Below are positions 28,107 to 36,464 of a DNA stretch of 64,000 nucleotides, in pieces. Location of the stretch: positions 799,202-863,201 of the forward strand of contig NZ_KB849575.1 in the NCBI RefSeq assembly GCF_000368625.1, in the 5' to 3' direction. A program made the position numbers and the translations under genes. How positions within the stretch are numbered: the first letter of the stretch is position 1; each line of letters starts with the position of its first letter. Under the pieces are notes generated by a model, which saw only the letters and a list, made by a program, of their open reading frames with translations, was not told the origin of the DNA and made no database searches. Source of the stretch: Acinetobacter schindleri CIP 107287. GTDB lineage: Bacteria; Pseudomonadota; Gammaproteobacteria; Pseudomonadales; Moraxellaceae.

Positions 28107-28661
28107 TTATTTAAAGGTCTGAATAATGACATCAACCGGATAATTTTCACCATGTATGCAATGAATTGCATGATCAGAAATTTTCAAAATTGGCCAGGTA
28201 ATAAGCTGGCAGTTTTCACGTTGCAGGGCGATATAGAAGCTATCTGACTTAAAGTAATGACGATTAGAGGCTGCCAGATTAGGCATGAGCTGGCGTCTTA
28301 ACCAGGGATTTTTGACCTGCTGTTCTAAAAAGCGTAAAGACAATAACCCTTTAATCCGGTTACTAATGAGATTTTTATTTTTGCTGATTAGCGGATGATT
28401 CAATACGCGTTGAAGCGTGCGGCTGGTACTCGGCATCACAAATTGCGGTTCAATCTGAAAGACTTTAACAGATGCTGCTTGCTGGCAAATGCGGTCAAGA
28501 TGACTCACACTAAACTGGTCAAGCCCAATTACTGCCACATTTAAATCCTGAAAATCCATATCTTTAAGGGCGGCAGAATCGACTTTAGTCCCATTAAAAC
28601 TTTTAAAGTGTTCAGGGTTGTTTTGAAAAATACCGGCACCTGTATCCTGCTTAACGCCCAT
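28107..28661 (-). CDS. short flavin-monooxygenase-like protein, probably degenerate
   Basis: A 184-residue protein that resembles the middle of flavin-containing or Baeyer-Villiger monooxygenases (~500 residues). Residues ~38-65 look like the NADP Rossmann motif, but the glycines are eroded (VAVIGLDQFSVSHL where GxGxSG is expected). Residues ~120-180 follow the family pattern NPWLRRQLMPN, then FKSDSFYIALQRENCQLITWP and YPVDVIIQT, close to the DxYYPAL and DVIVYATG blocks of the family. The N-terminal FAD fingerprint and the C-terminal part are missing. It may be a gene relic or a repurposed fragment. No ribosome-binding site stands out and neighbours are unrelated. Confidence 0.55.
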   Translation of the reverse strand: MGVKQDTGAGIFQNNPEHFKSFNGTKVDSAALKDMDFQDLNVAVIGLDQFSVSHLDRICQQAASVKVFQIEPQFVMPSTSRTLQRVLNHPLISKNKNLISNRIKGLLSLRFLEQQVKNPWLRRQLMPNLAASNRHYFKSDSFYIALQRENCQLITWPILKISDHAIHCIHGENYPVDVIIQTFK

Positions 28662-28775
28662 ATGGATATCCTGTAATTATTTAATTTTTATTCTGTTGTG
28701 ATAGATATAGACAATATCGGCAGGGGCGTAAAGTCACTTTCATGGAATCTCGAGTCATCAATAATTCGACATTTT

Positions 28776-28800
28776 AAAATCCACTTCAGTTATGGATTTT
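28776..28800 (-). terminator. hairpin downstream of the YiaA-like relic
   Basis: Stem AAAATCCA / TGGATTTT (28776-28783 with 28793-28800). It lies just past the relic on the minus strand and may be its old terminator. Confidence 0.4.
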
Positions 28801-28848
28801 CGGAATTATATTGATGTAATTTTTCTTGAGCTTTTTAAAGGTTGTGTT

Positions 28849-28960
28849 CATACAGTTTAATACCGTAAGTAATAGCGCCAATAATTAAAGTGTCCAACTT
28901 GCTGCAACAAAGGCTGCAGTCGGTTTGTTAATATAGTGATTGATGTTTTTATCCTGAACG
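28849..28960 (-). pseudogene. relic of a YiaA/YiaB-like inner-membrane protein gene
   Basis: On the minus strand one frame reads INKPTAAFVAASWTL and then stops; shifting frame by one or two bases continues as LIIGAITYGIKLYEHNL and stops. Together they look like the start of YiaA-type proteins, which have a KPTxAFxGASW motif followed by a membrane span. There is no start codon and the rest of the domain is missing. I read it as a frameshifted and truncated relic. The likeness rests on a short stretch, so confidence is limited. Confidence 0.4.
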
Positions 28961-29030
28961 TATAATTGTTGGTTTTTTATTTGAATGCAGATTGAATTTA
29001 ATAAATCAATGGATTACCTCATAAAAAAAC

Positions 29031-29053
29031 AAACCGCTGACTGGCAGCGGTTT
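29031..29053 (-). terminator. terminator of the LLM oxidoreductase gene
   Basis: Stem AAACCGCTG / CAGCGGTTT (29031-29039 with 29045-29053), 5-base loop, followed on the minus strand by G and seven T. Confidence 0.88.
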
Positions 29054-29081
29054 ATTAAAAGACATTTATGAAAGGGAAATT

Positions 29082-30086
29082 TTATAAGCCCTGCTTAGCC
29101 TGCATTAACAAATCGAAGTTATATAGACGTTTGTCAGTGTCATAGATGTCACAAGTAAAAATAAACTCATCTACATCATATTTGGCTAAAAGTGCTTCCA
29201 GTCCTGCCTTGACTGTTTCCTTGGAACCGACCTGTGCCATGGCAAAGAAATTATCAACGGACATTTTTTCAGGTGGTGACCAGAGTCCTTCCATTGAATC
29301 AATAGGTGCTTTCAGTTTCAGGCTTTGACCACGAATCAGGGAAAGTACACGTTGATAAGCGCTGGTTGCCAGATATTGAGCTTCTTCATCGGTATCTGCG
29401 ACACAGGTCGGTACGCCCATAGAAACATAAGGACGATCCAGGTATTCAGACGGTTCAAAGTTTTCACGATATAACTGAATAGCCTGGCCCAGCATACGTG
29501 GGGCAAAATGCGAAGCAAAGGAATACGGCAGGCCAAGTTTCGCTGCTAACTGGGCACTAAACAGGCTGGAACCAAGCAGCCAAACCGGAACGTAAGTACT
29601 TTGACCCGGAGTAGCTACAATGCGTTGGCCCGGAATCGGATCTTTAAAGTATTGCAAAATTTCTAGTACATCTTGAGGGAACTGGTCTTCAGTTTCCTGA
29701 CGACCGCGACGCAAAGCACGCATGGTCATCTGATCGGTGCCGGGTGCACGTCCCAGACCAAGTTCAACGCGCTCAGGATATAAAGTCGCTAAAGTACCAA
29801 ACTGCTCAGCTACGACTAAAGGTGCATGATTCGGCAACATGATGCCACCTGAGCCTAAAGTTAAGGTTTTGGTATTTGCCAGTAAATAGCCAAGCAGGAC
29901 AGCGGTTGCTGAACTGGCAATACCATCCATATTATGATGCTCGGCTAACCACATGCGGCGGTAACCCAGCTTTTCTGCGGTTTGTGCCAGTTCCAGAGCA
30001 TGTTGCAGGGAGAATTGAATGGTTTTATCGTCACGAACAGGAACCAGTTCAAGAATGGAGAACTGAGTATCGTTAAGCGTACGCAT
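29082..30086 (-). CDS. LLM-class flavin-dependent oxidoreductase
   Basis: A 334-residue luciferase-like monooxygenase of the MsnO8/YhbW type, using reduced FMN to oxidise an unknown substrate. The N-terminus has [15 protein letters not shown], then the block [20 protein letters not shown] and the family-typical [30 protein letters not shown] is the flavin-phosphate region and [21 protein letters not shown] a later strand-helix. The TIM barrel appears complete. It is a single-gene unit with a terminator at its end. E. coli YhbW is close in length. The substrate cannot be told from sequence. Confidence 0.9.
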   Translation of the reverse strand: MRTLNDTQFSILELVPVRDDKTIQFSLQHALELAQTAEKLGYRRMWLAEHHNMDGIASSATAVLLGYLLANTKTLTLGSGGIMLPNHAPLVVAEQFGTLATLYPERVELGLGRAPGTDQMTMRALRRGRQETEDQFPQDVLEILQYFKDPIPGQRIVATPGQSTYVPVWLLGSSLFSAQLAAKLGLPYSFASHFAPRMLGQAIQLYRENFEPSEYLDRPYVSMGVPTCVADTDEEAQYLATSAYQRVLSLIRGQSLKLKAPIDSMEGLWSPPEKMSVDNFFAMAQVGSKETVKAGLEALLAKYDVDEFIFTCDIYDTDKRLYNFDLLMQAKQGL

Positions 30087-30193
30087 AATATTACTCTTTA
30101 TTTGACATGACTAAAAGCATACGATGTTCAACCGGATTTGTATATCGAAAAAAAACGATATAAGTGTAAACGAAATGTATAGGCAAAAAAAAT

Positions 30194-30211
30194 AAGCATC
30201 CGAAGATGCTT
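30194..30211 (-). terminator. terminator of the first glycine-zipper gene
   Basis: Stem AAGCATC / GATGCTT with a CGAA loop (a UUCG tetraloop in the minus-strand RNA), followed on the minus strand by a T-run. Confidence 0.85.
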
Positions 30212-30256
30212 AAAAGAGGGAAGGTTGTAAAAGAGATTAAGCTTTGTATTGAACGA

Positions 30257-30721
30257 TTAACGACGGCCACGGTTGTTATAGCGGTAGTCGTTATAACGGT
30301 AATTACGTGAGGAATTATAACGGCGGTCATAGCGGTCATCATAACGACGGTCTTCACTTACTTTCTTGCCAAGTGCAGAACCACCCGCAGAACCCAATGC
30401 TGCACCAATCAGGCCACCATTGTTACCACCCATATTTTTACCTACGGCATAACCTGCACCGCCACCCAGTGCGCCACCGATAATGGCACCGTTACGGTCA
30501 CGTTTATTCGCTGAAATGGCTGCACCTGCACCACCACCGATTGCAGAACCGATTGTTGCGCCAGTTGTACCACCAACTCTATTACCTACTGCAGCACCAA
30601 CTACGCCACCAAGTGCAGAAGCAAGAGCAGTATTCGTTGTATTACCCGCATTCGCTGCTGTCATACCCATGCCCATAGCTGAGGTAGCAACAACCGCGAT
30701 CATTAGAGATTTGTAGTTCAT
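30257..30721 (-). CDS. glycine-zipper protein, paralogue 1
   Basis: A 154-residue exported protein. A signal peptide covers ~1-25 (ending GMTAANA-G). Residues ~30-115 consist of glycine-zipper repeats: GGVVGAAVGNRVGG, TIGSAIGGGAGAAISA, IIGGALGGGAGYAVGKNMGG and LIGAALGSAGGSALGKK. The last ~30 residues are rich in Tyr, Arg and Asn. Such zippers form tightly packed membrane helices in envelope proteins; the RcnB/OmpA-like and YMGG families are relatives. The role here is unknown. A similar gene lies 245 bases upstream in the same orientation, so the two are likely a tandem duplication. Confidence 0.8.
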   Translation of the reverse strand: MNYKSLMIAVVATSAMGMGMTAANAGNTTNTALASALGGVVGAAVGNRVGGTTGATIGSAIGGGAGAAISANKRDRNGAIIGGALGGGAGYAVGKNMGGNNGGLIGAALGSAGGSALGKKVSEDRRYDDRYDRRYNSSRNYRYNDYRYNNRGRR

Positions 30722-30901
30722 GAGTACACCTTTTATATATATGGCTGTATTTGTCTATGAGTTAAATTTAATCTAGCAAGAGCGAAACAGCATGGAGAGT
30801 ATGTAGACGAAATGTGTTTTTTCTCTCCTTAATTTATTCATAATTACTAAACAATATTTTTCACGTATTACAAGTAGTTGGACTCATTTAGAAGTAATTA
30901 A

Positions 30902-30923
30902 AAAAGCACCCGAAGGTGCTTTT
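30902..30923 (-). terminator. terminator of the second glycine-zipper gene
   Basis: Stem AAAAGCACC / GGTGCTTTT (30902-30910 with 30915-30923), CGAA loop (UUCG on the minus strand), then T-run on the minus strand. Same architecture as the terminator of its paralogue. Confidence 0.88.
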
Positions 30924-30966
30924 TATGTCGAATGTAAGATGCGATTGAGACACTATAAGAGCTGAA

Positions 30967-31395
30967 TTAACGGTAACGTTTTTTCCAATGTTTCGCACGT
31001 TTTTCAGCTCGACGGTCTGCTGTTTTGTCTTTGGCAATTTTATTACCTAAAGCTGCACCACCTGCTGCCCCTAACGCAGAACCAATGTAACCACCGTTGG
31101 AGCCACCCATGCTTTTACCTACGGTATAACCAGCACCGCCACCTAAAGCACCACCAATGGCAGACTCAGTACGGTTTTTCTTGTTACTTGCTACAGCTGC
31201 ACCACCAGCACCGCCAAGAGCTGCACCAATTGTTGCACCTGTGTTGCCCCCCATGTTTTTACCCAAAGCTGTACCAGCCACACTACCTAATGCACTTGCA
31301 GCAGCAACACGAGCAGTGCTGTCGGCATGAGCATTAACGGTCATCATTGACCCTGCGGCTAAAGCGGTACTTAATAAAACTGCGCTCAGTTTCAT
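30967..31395 (-). CDS. glycine-zipper protein, paralogue 2
   Basis: A 142-residue exported protein starting at the ATG at 31395, because the protein then opens with a normal signal peptide (MKLSAVLLSTALAAGSM, cleavage likely after VNAHA). A frame reaching back to 31455 would add 20 residues with no signal. The mature part repeats the glycine-zipper pattern (SVAGTALGKNMGGNTGATIG, AIGGALGGGAGYTVGKSMGG, YIGSALGAAGGAALGNK) and ends in a basic tail of Lys, Arg and His. The zipper core matches its downstream neighbour, while tails differ, which suggests duplication and divergence. Confidence 0.8.
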   Translation of the reverse strand: MKLSAVLLSTALAAGSMMTVNAHADSTARVAAASALGSVAGTALGKNMGGNTGATIGAALGGAGGAAVASNKKNRTESAIGGALGGGAGYTVGKSMGGSNGGYIGSALGAAGGAALGNKIAKDKTADRRAEKRAKHWKKRYR

Positions 31396-31736
31396 GCTGG
31401 AACTCCATATCCGTGATCGGATTATATTGTGTATCGATGGCGGAAAATGTAACAAAAAATCGTCATTACATTGTGAAGAAAGATCTCCATATTTAGATGC
31501 TTTATTTGCGAGTTTGTAAAATAAGTAAAGAATGCGGATTAAATTGATTAAAAAAGAGGCGTTAGGTTGATTTTAATCGTATGGAAGTTAATTATCTGGA
31601 TGCTTTAGCCGCAGAAAGCTTGTACTGAATAAAGATGTTCTTTATGCCTGAGAATCGTTAAACTAGGCACAATTTTTGATTTCGCTGTGCTAAGACCTTT
31701 ATTTAGCTATAGCCTTAGTTTGAGATACTTTAAAAA
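31396..31736. other. spacer upstream of prfA, no gene seen
   Basis: Holds the promoters for prfA (plus) and the glycine-zipper gene (minus). No open frame with a ribosome-binding site is apparent and there is no clear Shine-Dalgarno before the prfA ATG. Confidence 0.6.
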
Positions 31737-32825
31737 ATGAAAGAATCGTTACGTTTACGATTAGACCAGCTCTCCGACCGTCACGAAGAACTCACTGCCT
31801 TATTAGCAGATGCGGAAGTCATTTCAGATAATAAACGCTTTCGCCAGCTTTCCCGCGAGCACAATGATCTGACCGAAATTACTGAAGTATGGACCAAATA
31901 TAAACAGGCTGAAGAAGATATCGAGACTGCTCAAGCCATGCTGAGCGATCCTGACTTTAAAGAAATGGCTCAGGAAGAGATCAAGGAAAATAAAGCCCTG
32001 ATCGAACAGCTGGAAGCAGATCTGAACATTTTGATGATTCCGAAAGATCCGAATGATGCGAACTCGGCTTATTTGGAAATCCGTGCAGGAACCGGTGGTG
32101 ACGAAGCAGCGATCTTCTCGGGTGACTTGTTCCGTATGTATAGTAAATATGCAGAGAGTCAGGGCTGGCGTATCGAAATCCTGTCCGAAAATGAAGGTGA
32201 ACACGGCGGTTATAAAGAAGTGATCTGCCTGGTCAATGGTGAAGGTGTCTATGGTCGTCTGAAATTCGAAAGTGGCGCACACCGTGTACAACGTGTCCCA
32301 GCAACAGAATCCCAAGGCCGTGTACATACTTCAGCATGTACAGTCGCGATTCTTCCTGAGGTTGATGTGGATACTTCAGTTGACATTAACCCATCGGATT
32401 TGCGTATTGATACCTATCGTGCATCAGGTGCCGGTGGTCAGCACATTAACAAAACCGATTCTGCGGTACGTATTACCCATATTCCAACGGGGACTGTGGT
32501 GGAATGTCAGGATGAGCGTTCACAGCATAAGAACAAGGCTAAAGCGATGGCGCTTCTGGTGTCACGTCTGGAAAATGCCAAACGTGCAGCTGCAGATGCG
32601 GCAACGTCGGAAATGCGCCGTGACCTGGTGGGTTCGGGTGACCGTTCAGAACGTATCCGGACTTATAACTATCCACAGGGTCGTATGACTGATCATCGTA
32701 TTAACCTGACTTTATATAAACTGGATGCCGTGATGGAAGGTGATTTGACAGAACTGTTAGATAGCCTGCACCGTGAATATCAGGCCGATCAGCTTGCCAT
32801 GCTCGCACAGCAGAATGGTGGATAA
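31737..32825 (+). CDS. prfA: peptide chain release factor 1
   Basis: A 362-residue class I release factor that reads UAG and UAA and triggers peptidyl-tRNA hydrolysis. The codon-reading tripeptide is P188-A189-T190 in [15 protein letters not shown], which marks RF1 rather than RF2. The catalytic GGQ is at 233-235 in [15 protein letters not shown], the Gln being the target of the next gene's methyltransferase. Length matches E. coli. No programmed frameshift is present or expected. Its TAA overlaps the ATG of prmC by one base. Confidence 0.98.
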   Translation: MKESLRLRLDQLSDRHEELTALLADAEVISDNKRFRQLSREHNDLTEITEVWTKYKQAEEDIETAQAMLSDPDFKEMAQEEIKENKALIEQLEADLNILMIPKDPNDANSAYLEIRAGTGGDEAAIFSGDLFRMYSKYAESQGWRIEILSENEGEHGGYKEVICLVNGEGVYGRLKFESGAHRVQRVPATESQGRVHTSACTVAILPEVDVDTSVDINPSDLRIDTYRASGAGGQHINKTDSAVRITHIPTGTVVECQDERSQHKNKAKAMALLVSRLENAKRAAADAATSEMRRDLVGSGDRSERIRTYNYPQGRMTDHRINLTLYKLDAVMEGDLTELLDSLHREYQADQLAMLAQQNGG

Positions 32826-33643
32826 TGAATATTTTACAAGCACTGGCTTTGCGTGGTGAACCAGAGAGCTATGAACGTCAGGAAAATGCCTGGTTGCTGG
32901 AACACATTACCAAGATTGATTCTTTTGATCTGGTTATGAAAAAGGATCAGGAACTGACGCCTGAACAGGAACAGGCTTATGTTGATGGTCTGGCGCGCAT
33001 TGCTGCGGGTGAGCCATTGGCTTATGTGACTGGTTCACAACCGTTCTGGACACTGGATCTGAAAGTCACCAAAGACACGTTGGTGCCACGTCCCGATACA
33101 GAAGTACTGGTTGAAACTGTACTTAAGCTGGACTTGCCTGAAGATGCCCGTGTGGTCGATCTGGGGACAGGTACTGGCGCGATTGCCTTATCCTTGGCTT
33201 CGGAACGTCCAGCGTGGTCTGTGACTGCAACGGATATTTATGAACCGACTTTAGAGGTGGCCAAGTTTAATGCTGAACAGCATGACTTGTTGCAGGTACA
33301 GTTCGTATTGGGTTCATGGTTCAAACCATTGGGGCGTCAGTTCTTTGATGTGATTGTTTCCAATCCACCGTATATTGATGCAGCCGATGAGCATATGCAT
33401 GATCTGGCGACTGAACCAAAACGTGCTTTAGTAGCAGACAATAACGGTTTGGCTGATTTAGAGCAGATCATCGCTCAAGGCAAAAAACACCTGACTGTGA
33501 ATGGTTGGGTAGTGCTTGAACATGGTTATGATCAGGGGGATGCAGTCCGTCATCTATTTACCCAGGCTGGTTATAAACAGGTGCGTACTGTTAAAGATTA
33601 TGGCGGTAATGACCGAGTGACCTTGGCTCAGTGGCCACATTGA
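32825..33643 (+). CDS. prmC: release factor glutamine methyltransferase
   Basis: A 272-residue SAM-dependent enzyme that methylates the GGQ glutamine of RF1 and RF2. The N-terminal helical domain (1-80) precedes the Rossmann methyltransferase: PRPDTEVLVE, then the SAM loop VVDLGTGTGAIALSLA and the catalytic SNPPYID (N180-P-P-Y183) that holds the Gln side chain. Overlap with prfA by one base gives coupled translation. A strong terminator follows 22 bases later, so prfA-prmC is a two-gene unit here. Confidence 0.97.
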   Translation: MNILQALALRGEPESYERQENAWLLEHITKIDSFDLVMKKDQELTPEQEQAYVDGLARIAAGEPLAYVTGSQPFWTLDLKVTKDTLVPRPDTEVLVETVLKLDLPEDARVVDLGTGTGAIALSLASERPAWSVTATDIYEPTLEVAKFNAEQHDLLQVQFVLGSWFKPLGRQFFDVIVSNPPYIDAADEHMHDLATEPKRALVADNNGLADLEQIIAQGKKHLTVNGWVVLEHGYDQGDAVRHLFTQAGYKQVRTVKDYGGNDRVTLAQWPH

Positions 33644-33665
33644 TTTCCCAAATCTTATTTTTAAT

Positions 33666-33694
33666 AAAAAAGCGACCCTCAAGGTCGCTTTTTT
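33666..33694. terminator. bidirectional terminator between prmC and the ABC permease
   Basis: Stem AAAAAAGCGACC / GGTCGCTTTTTT (33666-33677 with 33683-33694), loop CTCAA. Symmetric A and T runs let it serve both converging genes. The same sequence occurs again at 35760-35788. Confidence 0.92.
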
Positions 33695-33698
33695 AGTT

Positions 33699-34526
33699 TC
33701 AGGATTTTTTGATGACATCGCGCCAGCGCAGCAGACGATGTTCAAACAACTTCATAATACTGTCAGTAATCTTACCCAACACTGCCAGTAGAATAATGGC
33801 AATAATTACAATATCCGGTCGAGAGGTCTCCCGGCCATCACTGAGTAAATAGCCAATTCCTTGAGTCGCTGCAATCAGTTCTGCTGCAATCATAAACATC
33901 CAGGACAAGCTTAAGCTGTTTCTTAAACCTGTGAGAATTCCCGGTGATGCCGCAGGTAACACAATCTGATGAATCTGTTGCCAATATTTCAGCCGGTAGA
34001 CTCTGGCCACTTCAATCAGCTTGCGATCCACGCCCTGAATGGCAGCAACGGTATTGGTATAAGTAGGGAAGAAGGCACCAATTGCAATCAAGGTAATCTT
34101 GGAGCCTTCATCAATGCCTAACCATAGTAACAAAAGTGGAATCCAGGCCAAACTCGGAATAGATTTGATTGCAGAAAATGTTGGTTCCAGGAAGTCTTCG
34201 GCATGACGATTTAACCCGACTAAGATCGCAAAAACTAAGCCCAAGCCACTCCCAATGCCAAAGCCTAAAAAGACACGCCAGCTACTTGCCCAGAGATGCT
34301 GCCATAGATCACCTTCAGCCAGTTCGGTCAGCGACTGCCATAAACTGCTGGGTGCAGGCAGTAAATAAGGCTCAATTACACCATTGCGAACCAGAATTTC
34401 ACATAACAAGATCAGGATCACCGGAATGGTGGTCCCTTTCAGCAGACGAATACCACGGGGAAGGGCAACAGATTTAGGTTGATCTGCCTTCACAAGTTGT
34501 TCGGAGATAGTGTTTGGTGCAGACAT
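33699..34526 (-). CDS. sulfonate/taurine-type ABC transporter permease
   Basis: A 275-residue inner-membrane permease with about six spans and one binding-protein-dependent transport domain. The EAA loop that contacts the ATPase is visible around residues 170-190 (ARVYRLKYWQQIHQIVLPAA). The SsuC/TauC/NrtB family pattern FGFGIGSGLGLVFA-like segment and SIPSLAWIPLLLLWLG with GIDEGSKI are also present. Its ATG overlaps the stop of the binding-protein gene (TAATG). No ATP-binding subunit lies nearby, so it must borrow one or the system is incomplete. The substrate is likely a sulfonate or similar compound, by family only. Confidence 0.9.
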   Translation of the reverse strand: MSAPNTISEQLVKADQPKSVALPRGIRLLKGTTIPVILILLCEILVRNGVIEPYLLPAPSSLWQSLTELAEGDLWQHLWASSWRVFLGFGIGSGLGLVFAILVGLNRHAEDFLEPTFSAIKSIPSLAWIPLLLLWLGIDEGSKITLIAIGAFFPTYTNTVAAIQGVDRKLIEVARVYRLKYWQQIHQIVLPAASPGILTGLRNSLSLSWMFMIAAELIAATQGIGYLLSDGRETSRPDIVIIAIILLAVLGKITDSIMKLFEHRLLRWRDVIKKS

Positions 34527-35497
34527 TACTTCTTAACAACCTTTTGCGCATATTTGCTATCAAAGAGCTGAGTTACGACCTGATTGACATTGGTGCCTTT
34601 ACGTACCAAATCTTCTTCAGTCAGAATAGAACCTGCTTTTTGTAATGCAGCAATATGTTTTGCTGTTGGAATGTTTTGATCCAGATTGGTACGGCTTAGC
34701 TGTAATTTCGCCACTTCAATTGGCAGTTTGGCTTCACGAGCTAACAGTTCAGCCAGCTTATCCGGATTGGCTTTGGCCCATTTACGCGCCTGTTCATAGA
34801 CTTTAATGACTGCATCAACGGCTTCAGGACTTTGCTGGGCGAAGTTTTCTTTAATACTGAGTACACTATATGAGTTAAAGCCGACATTGCGATACAGCAA
34901 TTTCGCACCCGACTGCACCTGCGCAGAAGCCATCAACGGATCAAGACCCGCCCAAGCATCGACCTGTTTACGCTCTAAAGCTATTTTTCCATCTGGGTGT
35001 TGCAGGTGTACCAGCTCAACATCACGTTTACCTAAGCCGACGGTATCTAAAGCCTGTAGCGTAAACAGGAATGGATCGGTGCCTTTGGTGGCAGCAATTT
35101 TCTTGCCTTTTAAATCCTTGAGAGATTTGATATTGGAATCTTTGTTAATGACCAGCGCGGTCCATTCAGGCTGGCTTTGAACATAAACCGTTTTAATTGG
35201 GCTGCCATTGGCACGACTAAGTACTGCCGCTAAACCTGCGGTTGAAGCAAAATCTGTACTACCACTGTTCAGATATTCAAGCGAGCGATTACTGCCTTGG
35301 CTAAATACCCATTTAATTTTGGTTTTAGGCAGTGCTTTTTCCAGTAGTTTTTGCTCCTTAACCACCAAGCTGGTAGGCGCATAATAAGCATAATCCAGTT
35401 TTAATTCGCTTGGAATTGCCGCGACTGTCAACCCGCTCACTAGAGAGATAGAAATAGTAATTAAGCCTAATTTTGTTGTTGCTAAAGTTTTTTTCAT
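34526..35497 (-). CDS. sulfonate-type ABC transporter substrate-binding protein
   Basis: A 323-residue periplasmic binding protein of the SsuA/NrtA type. I chose the ATG at 35497 because the protein then begins with a signal peptide (MKKTLATTKLGLITISISL, cleavage after VAA); a longer frame to 35581 adds 28 residues of little sense. The mature part has LDYAYYAPTSLVVKEQKLLE, the domain-hinge region IKSLKDLKGKKIAATKGTDP and LERKQVDAWAGLDPL, all typical for this family. First gene of a coupled pair with the permease. Confidence 0.9.
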   Translation of the reverse strand: MKKTLATTKLGLITISISLVSGLTVAAIPSELKLDYAYYAPTSLVVKEQKLLEKALPKTKIKWVFSQGSNRSLEYLNSGSTDFASTAGLAAVLSRANGSPIKTVYVQSQPEWTALVINKDSNIKSLKDLKGKKIAATKGTDPFLFTLQALDTVGLGKRDVELVHLQHPDGKIALERKQVDAWAGLDPLMASAQVQSGAKLLYRNVGFNSYSVLSIKENFAQQSPEAVDAVIKVYEQARKWAKANPDKLAELLAREAKLPIEVAKLQLSRTNLDQNIPTAKHIAALQKAGSILTEEDLVRKGTNVNQVVTQLFDSKYAQKVVKK

Positions 35498-35759
35498 GAG
35501 GAGCTCTAATTTATTTAGGAAATTTTCGACATAAATAGCGGTAAATGAATAAACAGACAAAAAAGAAAAACAGATAATCAAATCAACAAATAAAATATAA
35601 AGGTGTGAATTTTAATAAGTTATTGTTTATAATTAATTTAATTGTAATGAAGGTGATTTTTCTAGACTTAGCTGAAATTTCTACAAGATTATGGCTGGAT
35701 TTGATAAGCAAATATTTTTAAATCTCATTGCATTGATTCTGCACAGGATAAACCTCTAT

Positions 35760-35788
35760 AAAAAAGCGACCCTCAAGGTCGCTTTTTT
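35760..35788 (-). terminator. terminator after the 117-residue unknown gene
   Basis: Stem AAAAAAGCGACC / GGTCGCTTTTTT with a CTCAA loop, the same as the hairpin at 33666-33694. It stands 10 bases past the stop of the minus-strand gene at 35799. Confidence 0.9.
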
Positions 35789-35798
35789 ATTTATATTT

Positions 35799-36152
35799 TT
35801 ACATTGGATAATCTTGTAGACAGTCAGAAACTTCAACCTGATCCAGTGTATTGGTTTCCATTGCCAGACATAGGGTTACCACTTTCAATGTGTCTGCAAT
35901 GAACTGCTCATCTTTCAGTGCAATCCCTTGTTTCAGGCTTTCAATACGTTCAGCAGAGATTTCAAGTGCCGCCGCTGCGTCAAGAACATCAATACGATTG
36001 AGGAAAGTCACCACTGCATCTTTCAAAGCTGAATCAGATGCGTTCAAAATCCCTTGATTGAGCTGTTCAGAAAGAAGGTCCGCAGAATGAAATAAAGCAT
36101 TAGAGAAGTTTTGAACCAGGTTTTGGCCAAGAACATCAGTCATGTTTAACAT
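35799..36152 (-). CDS. conserved-looking protein of unknown function, 117 residues
   Basis: I do not recognise this gene. The protein is 117 residues, acidic, without signal peptide or membrane span, and mostly helical by composition (FSNALFHSADLLSEQLNQ, SAERIESLKQGIAL). It contains Cys near the C-terminus (LCLA and DCLQDYPM). Codon use and the terminator 10 bases downstream suggest a real gene. The start is either M1 (36152) or M4; AGGTACT-like sequence precedes it but is weak. Neighbours give no clue. Confidence 0.7.
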   Translation of the reverse strand: MLNMTDVLGQNLVQNFSNALFHSADLLSEQLNQGILNASDSALKDAVVTFLNRIDVLDAAAALEISAERIESLKQGIALKDEQFIADTLKVVTLCLAMETNTLDQVEVSDCLQDYPM

Positions 36153-36464
36153 AAGAGTACCTTAAGTAGGGAGAGGAATGAGCAACTAAATAGATGCATC
36201 AAATTGTGTGAAAAATAATCTAAATTAACGATAAATACAAAGGTATTGGGATGACCGTAGAGTCTCATTTTATTTGATGATATAGCTTGAAAACCAGATG
36301 TTCTGCAAAATTAAAAACTTAAATAGAAAAAGCTGATATTAATTGTTTTTAAGTCTAATAGAATATATTTAATTGATAATTAAACTGCTGCGGTCATAGT
36401 TTGATTTGCTTCCTATTTGGGCAAAGATTAGTCTAAGAAAAATTCAAAATGACATGGATGAGCT
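36153..36464. other. spacer between divergent genes, no gene seen
   Basis: A 312-base A+T-rich divergent promoter region. I see no open frame, strong palindrome or known motif. Confidence 0.6.
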
